Shown in pieces: positions 54,918 through 64,000 of a stretch of DNA of 64,000 bases. Where the stretch lies: positions 1 through 64,000 of the forward strand of contig JAEHOE010000042.1 of NCBI GenBank assembly GCA_016858145.1, in the 5' to 3' direction. The DNA is from Edaphochlamys debaryana (Eukaryota; Chlorophyta; Chlorophyceae; Chlamydomonadales). A program made the translations under genes and the position numbers. Position 1 is the first letter of the stretch, and each line of letters starts with the position of its first letter. The notes under the pieces are model-generated. The model made no database searches. It saw only the letters and a list, made by a program, of their open reading frames with translations, and had not been told where the DNA came from.

Positions 54918-57900
54918 TCAGGGCCGGACAGCGGGAATCCTGTCCACGCGCCCCGCTGCGCCTGGCGTGGCACCACCCACCACTGCCGCCAGCTTTCCCT
55001 GCAGACGACAACAAGCAGACGTGCGGAGTGGCTTGGCGGAGCGGAAGGACATGAGACAGCCTCTAGGCCCAGGCCCCCAGCCCGCCCACTCTGGCCTACC
55101 CAGCCCAGGCAAGCCACAGCTCGCTGCCGTCGTAGAGCCCTGCTGCGGTTTCAAGTGTCCTTGTGCAGACAATGCCGCTAGCGGTTCCATGTCGTGCTGC
55201 ACTGACTGGCGCTGTAGACGCGGCATGACTAAGCACAGTGTACAGCCTTGGCAACCATTCTAATTGCCCGTCGGACCCACCTGCAGCGCCACGTGCCTCT
55301 GCAGCACTCGCTGCACCCTCCGCATTGCCTCCACCGCTCCAGATGCTCCCGCCTCCTGCGCGCGCCTGCGCATGCGGGACAAGGCACCCATGCGCCGGGT
55401 CGGGCAGGAGGGAGGCTAATGAGAAAGGTGGCAGAGACGGGGACAGGGAGCGCTCTAGCAGCTGCTCAACTGCACATCAGTGAGCACGGGCACAAAGTTC
55501 TAGCAATCATAAGACACCCTTGTGCAACCGCACTTGTGACCCACGCGCATCCGGCCCCCACCTCCCCCCATGCACGCGAAATGCACCTAACCACTAAGAC
55601 GCAGGGCCACACCAGACACCCGCGCTCACCCAGTTCCCGCCCCCCGCCCCCTGCACTGCACGCTGCCGTCAGGCTACCAGCACTCACAGGTAGTAGCGCG
55701 CCGCCGCGGCCAGGTCGGCCCCGCCGGCGCCCCCCGTCGGGCTGCCGCCAGCCGTCAGGCCGCTGCCGAGGGCCGGCGGGAGCTGCCCCGCCTCCGCCAT
55801 CTGCCCCAGCACCATGAGGGCGCCTCCGTGGCCCCGCCGCCCTGCCGCCTCCCACAGCGCCACCGCCGCGCCCCGACTCCCCATGGACCACTGCCACCCC
55901 GCCAGCCAGTGCTGCGCCGAGGCGTGGCCCCGCGCCGCCGCCGCCGCCATCAGATCGGCGGCGGCGCGCCGGGCCCGCTGCGCCCGCTCGCCGGGCTGCA
56001 GCAGGTGCAGGTCAAGGCGGGCCAAGGCGGCCTCGGCGGTGCCGTCGCCCGCGCCGGGGCCCTCCCGGCCGCCGCGCGGGTTGCGGTCGCCGTCAAGGGA
56101 CTCGGCACGGCTGGCGGAGGCGCTGGTGTCGACGGCGCCGCCAGTGAGCGCGGCGGCGGCGGCGGCGCCTGCCACCGCCGCCGGGTCGGTGAGGAGCTCG
56201 CGGGCTTGGCGGCGGAGGCGCTTGAGGCCGCGGACCGGCGGCGCGCCGCTGGGGCTCGCCGCCGCCACTGCGGCGGAGGCGCCGTACAGCTGCGCCGGGG
56301 ACTGGCGGCAGATGTCGAAGTCCAGGCGGCAGAGCTCCCGGGCGAAGGCCACGGCGGCGGCGGCGGCGGGATCGCCAGCCGTCACCGTGTCGTACAAGCC
56401 CTCCGCCGCCGCCGTCACGCCCGGGCCACCACCGCCCTCGGGTGACGCAAGCGTTGCCAGCAGCTGCCGAACCTGGATGGACAACAGAGCGCAGGGTGGT
56501 CGGAATCAGCAACAACGAGGCAGCATCGATGGTGCAGCGCATTTTGCGCATCTCAAGGAGCGTAGACTTGGGCAGACTCCCGTGCGACCTGTCCCTCTGC
56601 CCAGCACCACTCTGTTGCTTGGGAAGGGATGCAGCCACTCACCATGCGCCCCTCATCGTCGCCTCCTTCGCTGTCATGCTGGCTGCTGCCTCGGCTCTCC
56701 GACCCGCCACGGCCGCCGTCGCCCGCGCCGTCGCGCCAGCCCGCCGGGCCTGACACCGCCGCCGCGCGGCCCTCCAGCACCGCCGCCTGCCTCTCCGCCA
56801 ACTGCGCCAGGCACCACAGCGCCTCCGCCTCCACCTCAGCCGACGCTCCTCCGCCCGCATTCCCGCCTCTCCCGCTGGTGGCGGCCCCGATGGCAGTGGT
56901 GTCGGCGCCGACGCCGGCTTCGGCGGCGCCACCAGCGGCGGCGGCGGCGGAGTTGAGGGCAGCGGAGGCAAAAGCCTCGACCGCGGCGGCGGCAGAGCTG
57001 CGCTGGAGTTGCAGGTGGCCGGCACGGAGGGCGGCACGTGCGTGGCCCCGCTTGGCCGCCTCCGTGAAGGCTACAATCGCCTCACGCTCGTGCTCCTCCC
57101 TGCGGGTTGGATAGTGTAACGAGAAAGGAGCGGAGTGTGATACCGTACGCTGCAGTAGTAGTGTTAGGGGCGGCACGTGAAGGGCATGGCATAAGCATGC
57201 AGAGTAGCTTAACAGCGGTATCGACACTTGAGCTGAACTCGATCTGGCGCACCTGTAGTGATGTGGAACCACCGACACGACTCCCGGCTGGTTCTGCACC
57301 TTGAGCTGCTGAAGGTGGCACACCCCAAGGTTATACCACGCCGCCGTTGACCCGGCCTGCGCTGCCCGCTTGAACAGCGCCGTCGCCAGCGCCACTGGTG
57401 TGACGGCAGCAGCGGACCCGGCGCCACTGGCGGCGGCCACTGCGGCCGCGGCCGCCGCAGCAGCAGCCGTGGACCAGGCGCCGCCGCTGTCGGCGCCGGG
57501 CTTGCGATTGCGGCGGTTGGCGATTGGCCGTTGGCCGTTAGGAGGTGACGCGACGATGCCGCCGCGGCCGTCCAGGATCATCTTGGCCAGGTTGTTGGCG
57601 GCGGTTGGGCAGTTACGCTGCGCGGCCGTGGCGTACAGCTGTGCCGCCCTCACCTCATCTTGCTCCACGCCGAGACCGTGCTCCTAAAAGGAGAGGAGGG
57701 AAAGAGCGCATCTCCTCGGGTCAGCAGGGCAGCTCAAGACTACCGGTCCTGCCCGGCCAAAGTCTTGTTCTGTCATTCAAACTTAGGTACGGTGGGACAA
57801 CCTCGGACGGCCTCTTACCAGCAGATACGCGTAGGCCGTCGTGCCGTCCCGGTGCCCCGCCGCTGCCGCCGCCGCATAGTGCCGCGCCGCCGCCGGCAGG

Positions 57901-60900
57901 TCCGGGCGCCCCCCCGCCAGGCCCTCGCCGTGCTCCGCCATCTCGCCCAGCGCGGCGTGAGCGTCCGCAGAACCGCCTGCCCAGAGTGGGGCAAATCAAA
58001 AGGCCAGGTCTAAGCGTGCTGCAAGTGCCAGACAGAGGCTTAGCTGTAGGCGCTAGCAGTGAGCTCCTTGCCCTTCGCAGATAGGCACCCAAGTGAGGAT
58101 GCTCGAGTGTGGTACGTACCGTTGACGGCGGCCTGCATGAGCAGGCCCCGGGCGACAGCGGCGTCGCGAGCGTCGCCCCACCAGCCCCTGCGCATCGCCG
58201 CCGCCAGCTCCACCGCCGCCGCCACGTCACCCGCCTCCGCCGCCTCCGCCAGCTCCTCAGCGCGGCGGAGAGCAGGCTCCCCCGGCACCGCACGCCGATG
58301 CGCGCCGCCGCCGCCGCCACCGGTAACGCCGCCGGGCCTCATGGCCAGGCCCGTGGCGGCGCCGTCGCTTAGTAAGGCCGGGTCCAAGCCAGCGAGCGTG
58401 GCCAGGCGCTCGTACGACAGCACGTGTCCCGTGCCGATCGGGCCGCCGCCGATGGGGCCGAGGGGCGTCTGGGTGGTGGCAGCGCCGCCGCCGCCACGGG
58501 TCGCTGGCGGCGGCGGCGGCGGTGGCCGGTACTCCATTTCCGCTTCCCGCGGCGGCAGCTGGGTGGGCGACGTTGTAGCCGACGTCGCCGTCGCAGCTGC
58601 CATGCGCTGGCGGCGGCGGAGGCTGGTAGAGATGCGGTGGCGCCGCTGCGTCGGCTGTTGCTGTACGGGCGCCGGCGGCGGTCCTGCCGGCTCGCCGTAC
58701 GCATCCATCTCCGCTTCCGTCGTCATGTCACAAAACTGACTCATGAGACTCTGGGCCCCGCCTCCGCTACGACCGCCGTACGCCACCGCCTGATCTCCGT
58801 ACTGCCCGGCATCATCCTCTCCGTACTGCTCGTCATACTCCTCGGGGCCCTGGTTGTCCTCCTCATACCGCTCGTCGTAGCCGCCGTTGCCGTACGGCTC
58901 GATGTACGGCCCCACCTCATCCTCCTGGCCGTAGTACGCCTGCGTCGCGTGGCCGCCTGGCGGCGGCCCGGCCTGAAACCGTACACCTCGCGTGCCCGTG
59001 GTCGGACGCGCCTGCTGTTGCGACCCCAGCGCCGCCGTAGTGGCGGCGTTGGCGGCGCTAGTGGCAGCGGACGCTGCGGCGACCGCCGCATTCTGGGCCG
59101 CGGCGGCGGCGGCATTAGCGTTCGCGGCGGCGGCGTTGGCGGCGGCAGTGGCGTTGGCGCTGGCGTTAGCGCTGGCGTTGGCGACGGCAGGATCCTCCTG
59201 TGCCACCACCAGGACCGGCTGCTGGGAGGGGTTGTTCTGCAGGACCAAGCCGCCCCCGGGCCCAGGGTGTGCGGACACGGGCTGAAAGACCAAGACGCTA
59301 CCGGGGGCCGCCCCGGGCACCACAGCCGGAATTGGGCTGGTCGCCGTTAGCGGCGGCGGTGAGGCCCCGAGGGACAGGGAGGAGTAGGGGCTGCCAGCGG
59401 ATTCGCTCAGGGCCGAGCGCTGAAGGTAGTAGGAGCTGAGGTCCGGCGTCAGGCCGGGAGAGTACGGCGTGTATGGTACGGCAGCTGACGGCGATCCGGG
59501 CGGCGAGAAGTAGCGATACGACGGCGGCGAGGAGGGCCGCATGGCCGCCGTCGTGATGCCGTACGGCGAGACGCTTGTCGTGCTGTACGGCGCGCGTGAC
59601 GTCAGAGTCGAGCCAATGGTGCCGTACAGGCTGGATGCTGGTGACGCAGGCCGGGTGAGGAGGCTGGGCGAGCCAGGTCGTGACGTTGATCCGGACAGAT
59701 ACGTTGGCGGCCGGGATGCCATCGCCGTGGCCATCGGGATCCGAGGAGGCGTGGGCAGTGCCGTACGAGGATGACTGTACGTCGTGCCGTACGGAGACGG
59801 CAGCGTACCAGTTCCGTACATGCTGGCGGCACCACCGAGGCTGGGCATCGGTGAAGGCGGCGCTGCCTGGAGGGACGTAGACGGGACCAGCAGGGCCCGT
59901 GGGCCGGACCCGTCGGGGCCCTGTGGCATGTACATCACCACGTACGGCTGGCCTGGATCGAACTGGCTCCGTGCCGTGCTCCCACCACCACCACCACCAG
60001 CGCTACGGCGCGAAGAGGTTCCGCCGCCGCGGCTGAGCGTGCGGCGCGGCAGCGACTGCGTCGCATTCATGGGCGGCGGCGGCGGCGGCGGCGGAGGCAG
60101 AGGTGGCGAAGCCGCCACATGCGGGGGCGGAGGCGCCGCCCCTCCCGCTGACGCAACGCCGCCCATCGCCGCAGGTGCCGTCCGGAACGTCACCCCAGGC
60201 GCACTCGCGCCACCGGCCGAGGCCGCTGCTACCGCGCCTCCGCGAGAGGACATGGTCGCAGCCCGGGCCGGCATGGTCCCGGCTCGGGGCATGGAGCCCT
60301 GAGAGATCCGGGGCTGCGGCGGCGAGCCGTCCACCCCTGAGTCCTCTGGTTCCGGCGGCGGCGGGGGCAGCGCGCGGCGTGTGGTCTGGGAGGCAAAGCC
60401 CGGCCCCGCGCCCCCGCCGCTGCTGCCGAAGCCGCCCCGGGAAGCGCCGCCGCGCGACGCCAGGGTGGCAGGGGGCGAGCGGCCGGGCGTGGAGGAGCGC
60501 CGCGTGGACGTCGCAAAGCCCGGCTCTTCCTGTGCAGCAAGGAGCAAGCAGCACATAGATGGTTTAGTGCATGAAGGACCGATCGCAGCACGGGAATTGG
60601 GGCCCAGCTAGCTGCTGCCTTCGGGTCCTCTGCTGAGCAACCGCTCCTGTCTTCGAACATTCATGCGGCTTCCCTGGAGCCCACGTGCGCGTAGTGACCT
60701 CAAGCTCCTCTTCTTTGCCAAGAACGCCAAGCCTATCCATTGGCATGCGCCCCAGTCACAGCCCAGTTGGGGCATGGTACGGACACGCACCCGTATGCTG
60801 GCGTACAGAGCCAGTTCGAAGGCGTAGTGGAAGGCCCGGTGGATCTCCTCCACCTCGATCAGCAGAGCCAAGGCCTTGTCAGCCTGCTTGCGCTGGGAGC

Positions 60901-62137
60901 TGCGGGATCAAGCAGGTCGTGCGAGTCAGGGTGGCTGGGTGGGGCCTTCGGGGGTGGCCACGACACGTGACATGAAGTGAAAGGGCCGCTGCAAGCTGTG
61001 CCGTCAGAGCCGCTTGTTCGGTGTGCAGTCCGCTGGCTGATGGCCACACCCCACCCAGCGCACGCCGCACTCGGCCCTCACACCCCACCCCACCCCACCC
61101 AGCCCTACCCACGCCCCGCCCTCAGGCGCCAACCCACCGGAAGGTCGTGCCCTTCTCCGCCAGCAGGCCCATGTCAAACTTGCACCTGCGCGAGGGGATT
61201 GGCAGGGCACACGTTGAGGCCACTGTACCCGGTCTGCCAACACTCTGCCTAGTCCTGGTCCCCACCCACTGCCGGTATCCGCTGACGCCGCTTGTCTGAC
61301 TCAATTTAAGCCCTCTTGTGGCTGTGTCATGGCGGTTGCCATGCCCACGTGTGCAGCCCTCTCCCAGTCCCGCCTCCCACCCCCAAGAGACCACGTGCTG
61401 GCCGTCAGCCATGCTCAGCACGGCTCGCCACCCCCTCACCCCTCCAGCTTGTCCAGGGCGTCATGCAGCTCTGCCGCAAGGCGGACCATGTGAGTGCCGC
61501 GAAGCCGCTCGAAGTCGCCCTCGAAGACATCCCACATGAACGGTAGTCGCTGAGGGTTCGGAAGAGGAGCGGGTAAGAGGGCGTGTGCGCATGGTTGAGG
61601 ATGCTGCGGATGCTAAGGATGCAGCATGATTTGAAAGAGGCGAGAAGGGGCTGCCCCAGGCCGCGAGGCAGGGGGGCAAGAAGGTACAGTAGAAGAGTGG
61701 ACGAGGGGTTGCCAGAGGACGCGACGACGTGGCGAGCGGGGCAGGGGGGCAAGGATGGAGAGGAGAGGGGGCTTGCACCCGGCGCACCTGCAGCTCCCCA
61801 ACTTTGTTGAGCACATGCACCGCGTGCCCATCAAGCTGAGTCGTCGCATAGGTCGTGGCGATGCCACAAACCTGTAGCGAGCGATGCAGGGAGAGTCAAC
61901 GTTCGGGACATCCGCAAACCCACGGGCCGCTGCGCTCAGACGTAGCGGAGGCGACTTGTGGGTACAAGCTATACCACTCCGTCGTCACCACTGGAGTGCT
62001 ATGAAGCGCACAGACAGTACTGGTTGTGCTGGCGACAGTAGTGAACGGACCTGGTCGATGAGTCGGAAAGCTGCGAGCGCCTCCGGCCAGGGAAGCGGCT
62101 GGAAGGCGTACACATGCTTGCTCCTTCCGGCACCCAT
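54918..62137 (-). CDS. Large Sel1-like repeat protein (about 1614 aa)
   Basis: Twelve exons: 62051-62137, 61788-61871, 61440-61549, 61138-61185, 60791-60899, 58120-60529, 57819-57976, 57253-57683, 56643-57099, 55688-56472, 55281-55365 and 54918-54998; phases agree and total 1615 codons with stop. The first 146 residues form an unrecognised helical domain (YAFQPLPWPEALAAFRLIDQ, WDVFEGDFERLRGTHMVRLA, EIHRAFHYAFELALYASI). The 2.4-kb exon is a long Pro/Ser/Tyr/Gly low-complexity region with Ala-Asn repeats and an acidic Tyr/Glu patch. The C-terminal third carries Sel1-type helical repeats: AHAALGEMAEHGEG, AAQLYATAAQRNCPTAANNL, LFKRAAQAGSTAAWYNLGVC, ALMVLGQMAEAGQLP, AARYYL. Such repeats are scaffolds for protein complexes, for example in ERAD or signalling. 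There is no signal peptide, so a cytosolic or nuclear scaffold is likely. The start at 62137 follows an acceptor-like CTGGCAG, so a further upstream exon is possible. Confidence 0.8.
59100..59190 (-). repeat. Ala-Asn codon repeat in the Sel1-type gene
   Basis: GCN and AAC codons alternate, giving ANASANASANAT and then Ala-rich runs. Simple triplet expansion inside coding sequence; it keeps frame. Confidence 0.8.
61081..61103. repeat. CACCC-type simple repeat in an intron
   Basis: CACCCCACCCCACCCCACCC lies in intron 4 of the Sel1-type gene, near the acceptor-distal side. No function is seen. Confidence 0.7.
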
Positions 62138-62727
62138 ACTGCCAGGTCGTCGTCTCCTAAACTAACAAGCTCGGAATCGGGACCTGCGGTCGATGTCTTC
62201 CGGAAGGCATTCGCGCGTACGTCCGAGCATCTATATCGTGACAAGCAAGTATAGGGATACGCGGAGCACAGCGGCACAGAGGTGTGCCCAACCGCACCAC
62301 GCGGTACGGCGAATTCCCTGACGCCCCCTCCCGTCACCCCTCGTCACACACGCCCTACACCCCACAACAAGGCGCCTCGCTCTACGTTGATATCTTCTAA
62401 CCCTCGGCACGCGTGCCCTGCAGCCGTAATACATGCAATCTCCCCTAGTCACCTCTCGGCAGGTTCGAAAGGCCTGTCGTCTCGGCCTGCATCCGCGGCC
62501 TGACGCCGCACAGCCCCTAGCCCCAAGGGGTTGGGTGGGGCGAGCTCACCCCTGGGCCCAGCCGGCCAGGCCCCTCAGGTCGCCCCCTGCAGCGCTTCGA
62601 CTCATCAACCTCGGCAACATTATCCAGGTGCTTGACGGCAAACAGCCAACGCACGGGGAAGGTTCAAAGCGCCCGTCCTGCCCCACTCCCCGCCGCTCCG
62701 CAGACGGGGGTCCTCGGTTCCCGGTCC
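62138..62727. other. Intergenic, no gene seen
   Basis: Separates the start of the Sel1-type gene from the 3' end of the next minus-strand gene. A short coding-like plus-strand stretch (RLINLGNIIQVLDGK, near 62600) has no support from splice sites. Confidence 0.45.
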
Positions 62728-63770
62728 TCAGTCCTTGCGCAGACCCCCCGCCAGCAGCGCTCCGCCCATGAGCGCAGAGCCCACCGCGGCCACGGTACCT
62801 GACTGCGGGCGCCAGGAGCGCAAGGGGGGAGGGCGGGTGGGTGTCACAAAGTGTCCGAAGTCAGTTGACCCTGGCCTCGTCCGCCCTCGTCCGCCCTCGT
62901 CCGCGCCCCTTTAACCCTTACCTCCTCTTACCTTGTCGTGTTCCACGCCTCTCTGGGCCCACCTCAGTCGCGGTGAGCGTGGCATCTCTTTCCTCCCAGG
63001 CCCGCGGCCGTCCGCCCCCAAACACGCCCTCCCACCCGGTTCCCGCACGCCCCTCCTCCGCACCTCCTTGGGCTGGGCCCCCGTGCGGACATTGTTCGCG
63101 GTGAGCGCCCCCGCCAGCACCCACGCCGCCCCGGCAGTCTTGAGGAATCGCTTCTTGGCCTGATGCGAGGAGCCGTCAGGGCAGCTACGGTAATCCGAGA
63201 AGGAACTCACGCCCCGAAAGGTGGCTCTGGTCTGACCATAATCAGGAAGACCGACAGGCGGGACAGCTTTGCACTCTAGGGGGGGCCCGACCGGGTGGGT
63301 GGCCCGGGCCTGCTCTCCCTGACAGCCCCTACCTTAGGGTTGTCCGAGTCCGACACGATGAGGGCGCTTGCACCGCAGCTGTATGGGTTGGTGAGCAGGG
63401 GCGGGGGACAAGAAGGGCAAGGTAAGTCCACGACTGGCGCACGGGCCCCATGGCACCTGCTTCGCACGAGCATGTGGTGCTAAGCCTCAAGGCGCAAGGC
63501 CTTGCCTCAGGATGTTGAGGCCCCAGAAGCGGCCGAGCTCAGGGTTGTTGGGGTGGTCCTGGTCGTCAGGATGGGACATGGGGATTGGGGGGCGACCGGG
63601 CGAGGAGGAGAGCGAACTACAGGGCAATCTGAGGGCAATAGGCAGGCCGCAGCGCCGCACCCCATCCACGCTTAGTTTGCTCTGCCCACCTTCATGAAAA
63701 AGGCATTATGCCAAAGCTTTGGCGCCACCATGGCCGGCAAACCCAGCAGCACGGTTGCCGCAGCGTTGGT
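62728..63770 (-). CDS. Small membrane protein, 3' part of gene
   Basis: Five in-phase exons: 63690-63770, 63506-63558, 63333-63378, 63064-63159 and 62728-62802 (stop TGA), giving the last 116 or so residues. Segments: TNAAATVLLGLPAMVAPKLW, HNAFFMK, NNPELGRFWGLNIL, CGASALIVSDSDNPK, FLKTAGAAWVLAGALTANN, and SGTVAAVGSALMGGALLAGG. Hydrophobic segments separated by short polar loops suggest three or four membrane helices. I do not recognise the family. The donor after 63506 reads GAG|GCAAGG, a GC-type site that keeps frame. The 5' exons lie right of 63770, probably beyond the window. Confidence 0.7.
62875..62904. repeat. Three copies of a 10-bp tandem repeat
   Basis: CCTCGTCCGC is repeated three times exactly, inside the last intron of the small membrane-protein gene. 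Confidence 0.85.
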
Positions 63771-64000
63771 CTGCGGGAAGGGCGTGGGGATAAGCGCGCT
63801 GCACCCTGCGGGAGGCTGCGGGCCGCTGGCTGGGTACGTCGAACACGCCAACTGTTGGCCCATGCGTGCGCTAATAGTGCGACGCACGGGCACCTGCTCA
63901 TGTAGCTTTTTGCACGTACATGCGAGTTCGCTGTTGCGCGCTTTGCGCGAGCGTGAGCTCTGGACCGACGTGCCACGTCACTCGCAGCTACGCCAATGCT

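Noticed and set aside
55814..56956. Plus-strand frame of 380 codons with many Ala/Arg
   Set aside because: Mirror image of the Sel1-type exon at 55688-56472, whose phases and repeats support the minus strand.
58700..60000. Overabundant GTACGG/CCGTAC words as a regulatory or modification signal
   Set aside because: In this stretch they are explained by Tyr-Gly and Gly-Thr codons of the Sel1-type low-complexity region.
1..64000. CRISPR arrays, rRNA genes, bacterial operons or a phage
   Set aside because: No spaced direct repeats, no rRNA sequence, and spliced genes throughout; the DNA is eukaryotic nuclear.

Overview
This is nuclear DNA of a eukaryote, most likely a chlorophycean (volvocalean-type) green alga. 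The sequence is GC-rich. Genes are cut into many short exons by GT-AG (and several GC-AG) introns. Coding third positions are mostly G or C. Ala/Gly/Pro low-complexity stretches are common. The gene set fits an alga: a CHASE-type guanylyl cyclase, a LysM exon, secreted cysteine-rich and Gly-rich proteins, and a nuclear gene for a mitochondrial-type ribosomal protein. The species call is an inference; no rRNA or organelle marker is present.

Layout. 1-12.9 kb (minus): one Ty3/gypsy-type LTR retroelement. Its 3018-codon frame carries Gag, a zinc knuckle, protease, a membrane segment, reverse transcriptase and RNase H. A frame-broken 3' third carries a cytosine-methyltransferase-like segment, an integrase (HHCC and DDE), a PHD finger and a second methyltransferase-like segment. 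A polypurine tract at base 1 suggests the 3' LTR starts just outside the window. 12.9-14.4 kb: unresolved, with a LysM exon and a perfect hairpin. 14.4-21.6 kb (plus): a roughly 17-exon cysteine-rich gene with a 3-kb intron that holds repeats. 23.7-25.6 kb: an Mpv17/PMP22-family gene divergent from a uL14m gene. 27.2-30.0 kb (minus): a secreted repeat protein built partly from 48-nt exons. 30.2-38.4 kb (plus): two tandem copies of an 11-exon RING-type gene with an almost unchanged upstream block. 39.8-41.4 kb (minus): a secretory FKBP. 44.8-52.8 kb (minus): a CHASE-domain guanylyl cyclase with cysteine-rich upstream exons that join it in phase. 54.9-62.1 kb (minus): a 12-exon, about 1614-residue Sel1-like-repeat protein. 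62.7-63.8 kb (minus): the 3' end of a small membrane-protein gene.

Gene models were assembled by hand from splice consensus and reading phase. Those called complete (FKBP, Mpv17, uL14m, the secreted repeat protein, both RING copies, the Sel1 protein) sum to whole codon numbers, which is a useful internal check. The genes do not form one pathway; this is an ordinary mixed chromosomal neighbourhood plus a transposable element. The two most unusual things are the retroelement's extra chromatin/DNA-modification-like modules and the high number of apparent GC-AG introns.
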